NCBI GenBank assembly: GCA_020444275.1
Contig: JAHLLG010000003.1
Span: forward strand, 186,001-250,000
DNA from: Bacteroidota bacterium
Lineage (GTDB): Bacteria; Bacteroidota; Bacteroidia; Bacteroidales; UBA12077
Direction of reading: 5' to 3'
DNA: 64,000 nt
The notes beneath the pieces were generated by a model that saw only the letters and a list, made by a program, of their open reading frames with translations, had not been told where the DNA came from and did no database searches. This document shows, piece after piece, positions 41,194-49,916 of this stretch; the first letter of the stretch is position 1, and each line of letters begins with the position of its first letter. Made by a program: the position numbers and the translations under genes.

Positions 41194-41910
41194 CTAATTT
41201 TTTCTATTTGGAATACCAACAATAATTACTTCCTGAAGTTCAATTTCAACGATAATGGCCATATTAGGTTCAATAACTTCACCTCTGGGTACATTCTGTC
41301 CATATGCTAAGTCAGGTGGTATGTACAACATATATTTGGCTCCCTGTTTCATAAGTTGCAAACCTTCTGCCAAACCTGCTATAAGCCTGTTAATTTTTAA
41401 CTCTTCAAATTCCCCATCTTCGCCAGAAGTTTTAAAAACTTCACCATCAATGGTTGTAGCTTTATATTTACACCTGGCAATATCTTTAAACTCAGGCGAT
41501 GGGCCTGTACCTTCTTGAATAACTTTGTATTGCAAGCCACTTTCCGTTGTTATGACACCTTCTTTAGTTTTATTATCTTCCATGAAGGCATTACCCTCAG
41601 CGAGATTTATTTTACTTCTTTCCGCTCTTAGTTTTTTAAAATAATTATTAATATATAAAAGAATGCTATCTTGATGAACTTTAAGTTCGTTATGTTCAAA
41701 AATATCAGACATTCCTTTTATAAACATATCGTAATCAACACTATGCAAAGAGTTCATATCAAGTGTTTGAGCCATGTTAGCACCTAATAAATAACTAATA
41801 CTATCCATACCATTCTCTAATTCCTTATGTGTTTTATATTCAGAGGTGTTGCAGGAACTAAAATAAAAGATGCTAAACAATCCAATCGTTAGCAAAATAT
41901 TAGTTTTCAT
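41194..41910 (-). CDS. FKBP-type peptidyl-prolyl isomerase lipoprotein, copy 1
   Basis: A 238-residue envelope protein: lipobox cysteine at about residue 20 (IFYFSSC), an N-terminal dimerisation domain (about 35-125; GMDSISYLLGANMAQTL) and a C-terminal FKBP domain (about 130-230; ESGLQYKVIQEGTG, GLQLMKQGAKYMLYIP, LAYG). The FKBP domain is weakened: the usual DGTxFDSS is DGEVFKTS and the FxLxxVIxGW loop reads LKINRLIAGL, so catalytic activity may be reduced. A paralogue lies immediately upstream. Confidence 0.88.
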   Translation of the reverse strand: MKTNILLTIGLFSIFYFSSCNTSEYKTHKELENGMDSISYLLGANMAQTLDMNSLHSVDYDMFIKGMSDIFEHNELKVHQDSILLYINNYFKKLRAERSKINLAEGNAFMEDNKTKEGVITTESGLQYKVIQEGTGPSPEFKDIARCKYKATTIDGEVFKTSGEDGEFEELKINRLIAGLAEGLQLMKQGAKYMLYIPPDLAYGQNVPRGEVIEPNMAIIVEIELQEVIIVGIPNRKN

Positions 41911-42029
41911 ATTGACTTTCGTATATAAATTAATAAATTAATTGTTTCAGAGACAAATGTAAAATGTTATAAAAGAAAACAAGCGCATATTTACACGCTT
42001 GTTTTAGTAATATTATTAATTAAGTGTTA

Positions 42030-42734
42030 CTAATTTTTAGTTTCCGGAGATTTAACTTCAAAAAGTTCAACTTCGAAAATTAGCGCCATATTTGCTTCAA
42101 TAGCTCCACCCGGACGAACTCTTTGACCGTATCCTAATTCAGTTGGGATGTAAAACTTATATTTTGCACCTTCTTTCATTAACTGTAATCCTTCAGTCCA
42201 ACCAGGAATAACTCTGTTTAATGCAAATTCTGCAGTATCACCACGTTCAACTGAGCTGTCAAATACAGTACCGTCAATTAAAGTACCATGGTAATGACAA
42301 CGAACAATATCCGTTTCTTTTGGAGATTTACCTGTGCCTTCTTTTATAATTTCATATTGTAAACCACTTTCGGTAGTAATTACACCTTCTTTGGTTTTAT
42401 TTTCTTCAAGAAATGCGCGACCTTCTTCTAAATTATTTTGAGCTTGTTCTTCTCTAAGTTTAGTAATATATGCCTGAATAAATGGTCTGATTTCTTCTTC
42501 AGCTAGTTTTAATTCATTTTCATCAATTCTATCTTTTAAACCATTTACAAAAGCGTCATAGTTGATGCCATTTAAGTTAAAGTTCTTTAGGTTACTTCCA
42601 AAATCAGCACCAATAGCATAGCTTAATGTATCCATTTCGGTGTTTAACTTTACATTTTTTGTATTGGTTTGGCCACAAGAAGAGAAAATAATTGCAGCAC
42701 CAATTGATAATAAAATCCAATGTTTAATTTTCAT
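42030..42734 (-). CDS. FKBP-type peptidyl-prolyl isomerase lipoprotein, copy 2 (FklB/FkpA-like)
   Basis: A 234-residue periplasmic lipoprotein (start ATG 42734; lipobox FSSC near residue 20). An N-terminal dimerisation domain is followed by a canonical FKBP domain: ESGLQYEIIKEGTG, HYHGTLIDGTVFDSS, FALNRVIPGWTEGLQLM, YIPTELGYG. All of the usual active-site positions are kept, in contrast to the adjacent copy. It assists folding of periplasmic or outer-membrane proteins. Confidence 0.92.
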   Translation of the reverse strand: MKIKHWILLSIGAAIIFSSCGQTNTKNVKLNTEMDTLSYAIGADFGSNLKNFNLNGINYDAFVNGLKDRIDENELKLAEEEIRPFIQAYITKLREEQAQNNLEEGRAFLEENKTKEGVITTESGLQYEIIKEGTGKSPKETDIVRCHYHGTLIDGTVFDSSVERGDTAEFALNRVIPGWTEGLQLMKEGAKYKFYIPTELGYGQRVRPGGAIEANMALIFEVELFEVKSPETKN

Positions 42735-42841
42735 AATATACTTTGTTTTTGAGTTTATTTTTATGATGAAGTGCAAATTTGTTGATTTTATTTGTAAATG
42801 ACAACATCAAATCACTTAAAAAGAGTTAAAAAAGCATTGTA

Positions 42842-43498
42842 TTAATTTTTTTCAGCTCTAATTATATGATGCTTACCTTTAGGTCCAACTAAACGAGTTA
42901 CTTTAAAACCTGCATTACGTAAATTGTTTTTCACTAATCCTTTGCTGCTGTATGTTGTAAGAATGCCGAATTGATTAATTGAAGCATATATCCTTTTGAA
43001 GATGTCCAATGACCAAATTTCTGGTTGCTTATTAGGCGAAAAGGCATCAAAATATATGATATCATAACTAGATGGCATGTTAAAATTAGTTAAATCTGAT
43101 TTGATCTTTGTTAAGGTGAAATTGCTGTCAATATCAACCTCGGTATTCCAAACTGTACTATGCATTAATATGAATTTCTTATACTGTTGCTGAGATAAGA
43201 ATTGTTGATAATTTAGTTTTTCAATTATTTGTATATCAACTGGATACAATTCGATAGCAGTATAGTTGATATTTAACTTTTGTTTTTTGCTTTCAGCGTA
43301 AGTTAATACAGCGTTTAAACCGGTTCCAAAACCAACTTCGAATATATTAATATGATTTAATGAGCAGTGATTTAATCCGGCCTCAATAAATACATGCATG
43401 GATTCACTGAGTGCACCAAAAGTAGAATGATAATGTTCGTTAAATAGCTCTGAGTAGATGGTATGAGAGCCATCATTGGTATTTATTGGTAGATTCAT
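42842..43498 (-). CDS. mnmD: tRNA (mnm5s2U34) methyltransferase MnmD
   Basis: A 218-residue SAM-dependent methyltransferase. The start at ATG 43498 gives MNLPINTNDGSHTIYSELFNEHYHSTFGA, the standard N-terminus of stand-alone MnmD (an upstream TTG adds 14 untypical residues). Motifs: IFEVGFGTGLNAVL for SAM and YFDAFSPNKQPEIWS for catalysis. It methylates nm5s2U at the wobble position of tRNAs, the last step that bifunctional MnmC performs in E. coli; here the MnmC oxidase domain is absent. Confidence 0.9.
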   Translation of the reverse strand: MNLPINTNDGSHTIYSELFNEHYHSTFGALSESMHVFIEAGLNHCSLNHINIFEVGFGTGLNAVLTYAESKKQKLNINYTAIELYPVDIQIIEKLNYQQFLSQQQYKKFILMHSTVWNTEVDIDSNFTLTKIKSDLTNFNMPSSYDIIYFDAFSPNKQPEIWSLDIFKRIYASINQFGILTTYSSKGLVKNNLRNAGFKVTRLVGPKGKHHIIRAEKN

Positions 43499-43730
43499 AT
43501 GTTGTAATTTACAAAATTCGACAACGTTAATATAACTCAAAAGTTACAGTTTTTAGTAATTTAGAATAAATAAAAATAAATTATAGGATGCACATTAACA
43601 AAAGGTTAACATTTACAAATAACGGTTAGTGCACATGTAAAAATTGTATATTTATTAACATATCTTGGAATTTTAATATGAGTTTTATTAATTGCATACA
43701 ACTCTCTAATTATTAACTAAACTATTTATT

Positions 43731-44936
43731 ATGAAATTTAGAAATGTATTATCTATTGCAGCAGTAGGTATATTTTTATTTACTGCCTGTAGTAAAGAAG
43801 AATCTGCAAAGGTAACTGATTTGCAAAATGAAAATCTGGTAACACTTGATAAAAATAGCGGTTATGTTATAGAAGGCCAGTATGTTGTAGTTCTAAATGA
43901 AAGTAATACAAAATTGGCGTTTGAAGGAACTTACGATGAAAAAGTTGAACAGATGAAAATTTATGCAAATTCATTTTTTAGTGAAAAAAGCTTTACTGAT
44001 GTTGAGATTGATAAAGCTTATGTAAAAGCAATAAAAGGTTTTAGCATTAAAATGTCAGAATCTGCTTCAATGGAATTGGCAAAAGATGAAAGGATTAAAT
44101 ACATCGAGCCAGATAGAATGTTTATTATGCGTCCACCATGGGAAAATGATGATCCAGAGCCAGATCCATCTACAGGACAGGAAATTCCATATGGTATAGA
44201 ACGAGTAGGTTATGGTGACGGAACAGGCAAAACTGCCTGGATTATTGACACTGGTATTGATTTAGATCATGAAGATTTAAATGTTGACGTATCAAGAAGT
44301 AGAACATTTGTTAGAAGTAAAAGTGCTGATGATGATAATGGACACGGAACACATTGTGCTGGAACAGTAGCTGCCATAGACAATAATGTAGGTGTAGTTG
44401 GTGTTGCTGCAGGAGCAACAGTTGTTGCTGTTAAAGTACTAGATAGAAAGGGAAGTGGAGCATACTCTGGAATTATTGAAGGAATAGATTATGTAGCAAG
44501 TGTAGCTAGTGCAGGTGATGCTGCTAATATGAGTTTAGGCGGTGGAGCTTATCAACCAATTGATGATGCTGTTTATGCTGCCTCTCAACAAGGAATTAAC
44601 TTTGCATTAGCTGCTGGAAACGAAAGCGATGATGCCAATAATCATTCACCTGCAAGAGTAAATGGTCCAAATATCTTCACAATTTCTGCCATGGATAGCA
44701 ACGATGAGTGGGCTTATTTTTCAAACTATGGAAATCCTCCAGTTGATTTTTGTGAGCCGGGTGTTAATGTTTATTCGACACATTATAAGGGTGGATATGC
44801 TACAATGAGTGGAACATCAATGGCAGCTCCTCATATGTGCGGTATTTTACTTATGACCAATGGTAGTCCAAAGAGTGATGGTTCTGTGATTGGTGATCCT
44901 GATGGAAATGCTGATGCAATTGGAACAATTTATTAA
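43731..44936 (+). CDS. Subtilisin-like (S8) serine protease lipoprotein with I9 prodomain
   Basis: A 401-residue protease. Lipobox cysteine at residue 20 (LFTAC); an inhibitor I9-like propeptide (about 48-133, starting EGQYVVVLNE) is followed by the peptidase S8 domain. Catalytic residues are intact: D173 in IIDTGIDLDH, H205 in GHGTHCAGT, N297 oxyanion in AAGNES and S363 in SGTSMAAPH. It resembles proteinase K-type fungal/bacterial subtilases. It would be displayed on the envelope and self-activated by prodomain cleavage. It is monocistronic with its own terminator. Confidence 0.93.
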   Translation: MKFRNVLSIAAVGIFLFTACSKEESAKVTDLQNENLVTLDKNSGYVIEGQYVVVLNESNTKLAFEGTYDEKVEQMKIYANSFFSEKSFTDVEIDKAYVKAIKGFSIKMSESASMELAKDERIKYIEPDRMFIMRPPWENDDPEPDPSTGQEIPYGIERVGYGDGTGKTAWIIDTGIDLDHEDLNVDVSRSRTFVRSKSADDDNGHGTHCAGTVAAIDNNVGVVGVAAGATVVAVKVLDRKGSGAYSGIIEGIDYVASVASAGDAANMSLGGGAYQPIDDAVYAASQQGINFALAAGNESDDANNHSPARVNGPNIFTISAMDSNDEWAYFSNYGNPPVDFCEPGVNVYSTHYKGGYATMSGTSMAAPHMCGILLMTNGSPKSDGSVIGDPDGNADAIGTIY

Positions 44937-44963
44937 GAGTCCGAAATAAACTAAGATAGATGA

Positions 44964-44988
44964 TAAAGGCTGCAAAATGCAGCCTTTA
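44964..44988 (+). terminator. Terminator of the S8 protease gene
   Basis: Arms TAAAGGCTGCA (44964-44974) and TGCAGCCTTTA (44978-44988) with an AAA loop, placed against the stop codon of the convergent reductase gene. It lacks a long T run. Confidence 0.75.
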
Positions 44989-44989
44989 T

Positions 44990-45901
44990 TCATATGAGTG
45001 ATTCTATAGTTTTTTCTATTGAAGGGTGGGAAAAATAAAAATTTTCTGTTTGTAATCTTACAGGATAGATTTCTTGATTAGCAAGTAGAAGCTCTTTACC
45101 CATATCTCTTAAAAGTAATTTTATTAATAATGTTGGGATGGTAAGCCATAACGGTCTTTTTAGTTCCCTTGCGATTGCTTCATTCAGTTTTTTGGATTTT
45201 ACCGGATGAGGAGCAACAAGATTATAAATGCCTTCTGATTGTTCATTTGAAATTAAAAATTCAATAGCTCTAATTTCGTCTTCTATATGAATCCAAGGTA
45301 TGTAATTATTTCCTTGACCAAAATTAGCGCCAAGATATAGTTTGATTGGGGCAATTAACTTTGGTAGAATACCATTTCCTTTTCCAAGTACTACGCCTGT
45401 TCTAATTACAATTCTTTTTACACCGATCTTTTCTATAGGTTGTGTCGACTTTTCCCATTTTTCAGTTACTTCGGCTAGAAAACCAGCACCACGAGGTGAT
45501 TTTTCCGTGCATGCTTCCTGGGTTTGAAATCCATAATAGCCTATGGCCGATCCCTGAACTAATAGTTGAGGCTTCTTTAAGGCTTTTGAAACTGCTTCGG
45601 TAATAAATGCACCCAATTTAACCCGGCTATTTAAGATTTTCTGTTTTTGATTCTTGGTCCATAATTTTGAAGCAATATTTTCTCCGGCCAGATTAATGAT
45701 AAAATCATGATTTGAAATTATTTCTGATAGTTTATCAATATCGTTATATTCTAATTTAAATGTATTGACTTTATTTGTAAAAATTTGATCGGCTTTTTCC
45801 GGGTTTCTCGAAACTACTGTAATGCTGTAGCCTTTATTTAATAATCTTTCGGTAAGCTGTTTACCAATAAATCCTGTTGCACCAAATAATAATATGTTCA
45901 T
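44990..45901 (-). CDS. TIGR01777 family NAD(P)-dependent epimerase/reductase
   Basis: A 303-residue short-chain-type oxidoreductase with the Rossmann motif GATGFIGKQL, SRNPEK as the dinucleotide-specificity loop, INLAGENI, GSAIGYYG, and IPWIHIEDEIRAIEF. The C-terminal DUF1731 region (RPLWLTIPTLLIKLLLRDMG) completes the TIGR01777 architecture. Substrate unknown. Its start overlaps the photolyase stop by 4 bases, so it is translationally coupled to photolyase, a pairing common in light-response clusters. Confidence 0.9.
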   Translation of the reverse strand: MNILLFGATGFIGKQLTERLLNKGYSITVVSRNPEKADQIFTNKVNTFKLEYNDIDKLSEIISNHDFIINLAGENIASKLWTKNQKQKILNSRVKLGAFITEAVSKALKKPQLLVQGSAIGYYGFQTQEACTEKSPRGAGFLAEVTEKWEKSTQPIEKIGVKRIVIRTGVVLGKGNGILPKLIAPIKLYLGANFGQGNNYIPWIHIEDEIRAIEFLISNEQSEGIYNLVAPHPVKSKKLNEAIARELKRPLWLTIPTLLIKLLLRDMGKELLLANQEIYPVRLQTENFYFSHPSIEKTIESLI

Positions 45902-47205
45902 TGCTGTTTAATGTTTTTATATGCATTTAAAGCTCTCTCTCGGGCAAATTTATGTTCTACAATAGGTTCCGGATAATCATTTGTTTTATACTCGGGAAGC
46001 CATTTTTTAATATAATCAGCATGTATGTCAAATTTTTGTGCTTGTGTTTCCGGATTAAAAATTCTGAAGTAGGGCACAGCATCGCAACCGGTGCTTGCTG
46101 CCCATTGCCATCCTCCGTTATTTGATGAAAGTTCGTAATCAAGCAACTTTTTAGCAAAATAGGCTTCGCCCCAACGCCAATCAATTAACAGGTGTTTTGT
46201 TAAGAAACTTGCTGTTATCATTCGTAACCGATTGTGCATAAATCCGGTTTGATTCAATTCTCGCATTCCTGCGTCTACAATAGGATAACCTGTTTCCCCA
46301 TTGCACCATGCAAAAAAATGCTGTTCATTATTAACCCAGTTTAAGTAATCATATCCCTTCTTAAAAGCGTGTTCAACTACATGAGGAAAATGCCAAAGGA
46401 TCATCATATAAAATTCACGCCAGATTAATTCATTTAAAAAGGTTTCGTTATGTTCGAAAGCTGCTTTAACCAGTTGTCGAATACTTATTGTGCCAAACCT
46501 TAAATGAACGCTTAGTTTTGATGTGCCATTCAAAAAAGGATAATCGCGTGTTTTATCATAGTTTTTTAGCACGTTTATATTGATTGTTTTAGAAGGATAG
46601 CTGTAGTTAACCTTTTCGAAGCCGATTTGTTCTAAACTGAAATTACTGCTTTTCGAGTCCTTATAAAGATTATTTAACAATTTTTCAGATGGATAAGGCT
46701 CTGTCATATCTATGGTACAATGTTCTTTCCATTGTTTAGCATATGGCGTGAATATCGTATAAGGTTTTAAATCTTTTTTTAAAACTTCATTTCGCTCAAA
46801 TATTACCTGATCTTTAAATGAATGCACCTCGATATTTTGTGATTTTAGATATGCTGTAATTTCATGATCTCTTTTTAAGGCATATGGCTCATAATCATGA
46901 TTATAAAATACTTTATTTATAGCATAAACCTTTGAAAGATGTTTAAAAACGTTGATTGGCTCATCATAAAAGATATTTATGTGACTACTATATTGTTTAA
47001 GTTGATTGTTGATTAAGATTAATTCATTGAAAATAAAATTAATACGTCTGTCTTTTTTATCATCAAGCTTATCTATTATTTTCGGATCAAATATGAATAT
47101 AGGAATAACATTCCCATTTTTAAGGGCATTGAATAATCCGTTATTATCATTTAGCCGCAAGTCTCTTCTGAACCAAAAAATGTTTATCGTTTTTGTCTTA
47201 TTCAT
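45898..47205 (-). CDS. phrB: Deoxyribodipyrimidine photolyase (class I CPD photolyase/cryptochrome family)
   Basis: A 435-residue flavoprotein. The N-terminal alpha/beta photolyase domain (IFWFRRDLRLNDNNGL) binds an antenna chromophore; the C-terminal FAD domain has WREFYMMILWHFP, MHNRLRMITASFLTKHLLIDWRWGE (split over about 330-360) and NNGGWQWAASTGCDAVPYFRIFNP. It repairs UV-induced cyclobutane pyrimidine dimers with blue light. A DASH cryptochrome is less likely given the length and motifs. It is divergent from a B12-dependent MerR regulator, which is the likely controller. Confidence 0.92.
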   Translation of the reverse strand: MNKTKTINIFWFRRDLRLNDNNGLFNALKNGNVIPIFIFDPKIIDKLDDKKDRRINFIFNELILINNQLKQYSSHINIFYDEPINVFKHLSKVYAINKVFYNHDYEPYALKRDHEITAYLKSQNIEVHSFKDQVIFERNEVLKKDLKPYTIFTPYAKQWKEHCTIDMTEPYPSEKLLNNLYKDSKSSNFSLEQIGFEKVNYSYPSKTININVLKNYDKTRDYPFLNGTSKLSVHLRFGTISIRQLVKAAFEHNETFLNELIWREFYMMILWHFPHVVEHAFKKGYDYLNWVNNEQHFFAWCNGETGYPIVDAGMRELNQTGFMHNRLRMITASFLTKHLLIDWRWGEAYFAKKLLDYELSSNNGGWQWAASTGCDAVPYFRIFNPETQAQKFDIHADYIKKWLPEYKTNDYPEPIVEHKFARERALNAYKNIKQQ

Positions 47206-47417
47206 GTTTAAGTTCAGTGATTTTTTTAATAATTCTTAATATAAGAGTATAAGCCAGAACCATAGGTTAGCATTTAAATATTTGGATTTTAAACAAAAGT
47301 CGTTTTTATTTGTTCAGTTTTTAGTGCAATATATTATACAATATATAAAATAATCTCTAACATATGAACTATTGGGGACTATTGTTGTTTAACGGTTAAA
47401 AATAGGTATTTAGTTAT

Positions 47418-48299
47418 ATGGCAAGCTATTCAATAAAGGAATTAGAAAATTTATCGGGCATAAAGGCTCATACCATAAGAATTTGGGAAAAACGCTACGG
47501 TATTATAAAACCTGCACGTACCGATACAAATATCAGGTATTACTGTGATAGTGATTTAAAAAGATTACTCAATATTGCCATTTTAAACAGACATGGAATG
47601 CGAATATCTGAAATTTCTAAGCTATCGGATCAGGAAATGTCTGAAAAGGTAATGGGAGCCTCTTCAGATTTTAGCAATGCTGAAAGTAATATAGAGAATA
47701 TGATTATTGCAATGGTAGAGTTGGATGAATACAAGTTCGATAAAATCTTATCTCGATTTATAATGCATGAGGGGTTTGAAAATGCCGTAATTAAAGTAAT
47801 ATTTCCTTTTTTTGAAAAAATAGGTTTATTATGGCAAACAGGATCAATAAATCCTGCACATGAGCATTTTGTTTCTAATCTGTTTCGGCAAAAGCTAATG
47901 GTCGCTATTGATAATATAGTTGTCCCTGATAGTAAGGCCAACAAGAAATTTATATTATTCTTGCCCGAAGGCGAATATCATGAACTTGCTTTATTGTTTT
48001 ATAACTACTTAATTAAAAAGGCAGGAAAATCAGTATATTATTTAGGTAGTTCTGTTCCATTTCCTGATTTGGTTGAAACAGTAAAAATGGTAGAACCTGA
48101 GTATATTTTTACTTCACTTACATCATCATTAAACAAAGTTGAGGTAGATCAGTATATTCAAGATTTATCGCTGGAATTTGCAAAACAAAAAATATTTGTT
48201 ACCGGATTACAGATAAAGGAAAGTAGTATACATTTTCCTAAAAATGTTATAAAAGTCTCATCACCAAAGGATTTTGCAAATGCATTAAAAGATCTTTAA
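47418..48299 (+). CDS. MerR-family regulator with B12-binding domain (CarH/LitR type photoreceptor)
   Basis: A 293-residue regulator. The MerR helix-turn-helix (about 3-72; IKELENLSGIKAHTIRIWEKRYGI) is followed by a cobalamin-binding module. The Wx9EH signature of light-sensing CarH proteins is present exactly (W139, E149, H150), and the lower-ligand motif EGEYHEL supplies H188. CarH tetramers bound to adenosylcobalamin repress DNA in the dark and fall apart in light. Its targets are probably the divergent photolyase operon and the ECF sigma gene downstream, as in LitR/LitS systems. It is a single-gene unit with a terminator at 48326. The 212-base upstream region is A/T-rich without a clear -7 box. 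Confidence 0.9.
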   Translation: MASYSIKELENLSGIKAHTIRIWEKRYGIIKPARTDTNIRYYCDSDLKRLLNIAILNRHGMRISEISKLSDQEMSEKVMGASSDFSNAESNIENMIIAMVELDEYKFDKILSRFIMHEGFENAVIKVIFPFFEKIGLLWQTGSINPAHEHFVSNLFRQKLMVAIDNIVVPDSKANKKFILFLPEGEYHELALLFYNYLIKKAGKSVYYLGSSVPFPDLVETVKMVEPEYIFTSLTSSLNKVEVDQYIQDLSLEFAKQKIFVTGLQIKESSIHFPKNVIKVSSPKDFANALKDL

Positions 48300-48325
48300 C
48301 TCTTTAGAATACTTCTAAATAACGC

Positions 48326-48355
48326 ATCCTGTCTGACTTAGACAGGATTTTTTTT
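48326..48355 (+). terminator. Terminator of the CarH-like gene
   Basis: Arms ATCCTGTCT (48326-48334) and AGACAGGAT (48340-48348) followed by eight T residues, 27 bases after the stop codon. Confidence 0.92.
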
Positions 48356-48525
48356 GTTTAATGAGTTGCTAATTAAATAACACAATAATTGAACAAAAAA
48401 AACACTATAAAATGTAATTTAGAACCATATAGTAAAAAGGTAACGTAATGCTTAAATAGTAATGCTTTCCGCATGTTTATTTATTTAGAAATGTCCTTGT
48501 ATAGAGGTTTAGCAAGGTGTTATAA

Positions 48526-48558
48526 TTTGGAAAAAGGTGATTTTGTGTTGTATATTTG
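48526..48558 (+). promoter_or_regulatory. Housekeeping-type promoter of the light-island sigma factor
   Basis: TTTG (48526-48529), 21 bases, TATATTTG (48551-48558), an exact match to the phylum consensus. Transcription would start near 48565, about 20 bases before the ATG. A repressor such as the upstream CarH-like protein could act here, though no dyad was identified with certainty. Confidence 0.7.
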
Positions 48559-48586
48559 TTTAAGAAATTAATAAAAAGATACAACT

Positions 48587-49090
48587 ATGACAGCAATTGA
48601 ATTTAATCATCAACTAATTAGTTTAGAGAATAAACTCTCTAGATTTGCAATGAGTTTAACTTCCAACAGAGAAGAAGCTCAGGATTTGTTACAAGAGACT
48701 TATTTAAAAGCTTTGTCGCATAGAGATAAGTTCGAAGGATATTCAAATTTAAAAGCGTGGGCTTTTACTATAATGAAAAATACATTTATTAATAACTATA
48801 GAAAAGCGCAGAAAGAAAATACACATAATGATACAACAAAGAACTTGTATTTTCTGAATATGTCTAAGGAGTTGTCACCTGCACGACCTGATAATGAGTA
48901 TACCAGGTTTGAGATTAAGAAAGAGATTGATAACTTATCAGATGAGTTTAGAAAACCGTTTACAATGTTTTTAAATGGTTATAAGTACAAAGAAATTGCC
49001 GATGAGTTAGGATTAAAAATCGGAACAGTAAAAAGTAGAATATTTTTTACTCGAAAGAAACTAATGGAAAGCTTGAAAGATTTTCAATAG
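48587..49090 (+). CDS. ECF RNA polymerase sigma factor of the light-response island
   Basis: A 167-residue sigma factor with region 2 (MSLTSNREEAQDLLQETYLKAL, then AWAFTIMKNTFINNYRK) and region 4 (FTMFLNGYKYKEIADELGLKIGTVKSRIFFTRKKLM). No anti-sigma gene follows; the next gene is convergent. Its position after a CarH-type regulator parallels litR-litS of Streptomyces, where the light-released sigma factor turns on photolyase and carotenoid genes. Confidence 0.9.
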   Translation: MTAIEFNHQLISLENKLSRFAMSLTSNREEAQDLLQETYLKALSHRDKFEGYSNLKAWAFTIMKNTFINNYRKAQKENTHNDTTKNLYFLNMSKELSPARPDNEYTRFEIKKEIDNLSDEFRKPFTMFLNGYKYKEIADELGLKIGTVKSRIFFTRKKLMESLKDFQ

Positions 49091-49140
49091 GATTAAAACG
49101 TATTTGCTAGATAATATATTTTCAAAGGGCTTTTTGGTGT

Positions 49141-49599
49141 TTATAATGAACCAAAGAGCTCTTTTATTTTGGTGGAACGGAAGTTAAATATTTCTTCAAC
49201 TCGATTTTTGATCATTAACCTATACAGTACCTTACCTAAAAAACCATATGGAATTTCATAAAATAGAATATCCCTCATTTCGATTCCACCTTCAATTTCT
49301 TTGAAATGATGCTCGTGATGCCAAATCTTATAAGGACCTTTGATTTGGTTATCGATAAAGTATTTGTGCTGTCTTACTTGTGTTATTTCGGTTGCCCATT
49401 TTACTGAGATATTAAATAAAGGGCTTACCCTGTAAGAAATAATCATTCCAGGATACATTTCTCCGGCGTCTGAGCGCGAAAGAATATCAAAATTCATATA
49501 TGATGGAGTAATCTTCGCCAGATTCTCTGGTTTTGAGAAAAAATCCCAGGCCTTTTCAATTGTAATTGGTATTTGTTGTATTCTTTTTAGCTCGTACAT
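49141..49599 (-). CDS. SRPBCC family (START/Bet v1-like) ligand-binding protein
   Basis: A 152-residue protein of the SRPBCC fold: ITIEKAWDFFSKPENLAKITP at the N-terminus and a helical C-terminus ending FNFRSTKIKELF. It forms a hydrophobic pocket; the ligand is unknown. Such proteins often sit beside TIGR01777 reductases and photolyases in light-response clusters, which fits this locus. Confidence 0.85.
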   Translation of the reverse strand: MYELKRIQQIPITIEKAWDFFSKPENLAKITPSYMNFDILSRSDAGEMYPGMIISYRVSPLFNISVKWATEITQVRQHKYFIDNQIKGPYKIWHHEHHFKEIEGGIEMRDILFYEIPYGFLGKVLYRLMIKNRVEEIFNFRSTKIKELFGSL

Positions 49600-49916
49600 T
49601 AGCGTTTGTAATTATGATATTAAGAACAATCAGCTTCTGATTTTGTTGAATCCGATTTGATTCTTTTTATACAATAGAGAATATTTGATGCATCTAATTA
49701 TCATTATTTATACCATATATTAAATACAAACTTAATGAAATTACATAATTCTTAAGCATAAAAAGAGTTGATCTGACATTTATTTCATGAAAGACAGAGT
49801 TGTGCCAAAATTTTTACCTGTCCAAATTGTATTGGTTGTTGAATTTATTATCTTTCGGATACATAATGCTTATTTTAAGCGTAAGGAAAAATTGGGAAAA
49901 ATTTAATATACTTTAA
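49600..49916. other. Gene-free stretch upstream of the PHP gene
   Basis: This 317-base A/T-rich region separates the divergent SRPBCC and PHP genes. Apart from a candidate promoter at 49826-49856, I see no gene, repeat or hairpin of note in it. Confidence 0.6.
49826..49856 (+). promoter_or_regulatory. Candidate promoter of the PHP phosphoesterase gene
   Basis: ATTG (49826-49829), 19 bases, TATCTTTC (49849-49856): one mismatch to each of the -33 and -7 consensus elements. It lies about 60 bases before the ATG. Confidence 0.5.

Noticed and set aside
45898..47205. DASH cryptochrome
   Set aside because: Length and FAD-domain motifs fit class I photolyase, and no DASH-type C-terminal features are seen.
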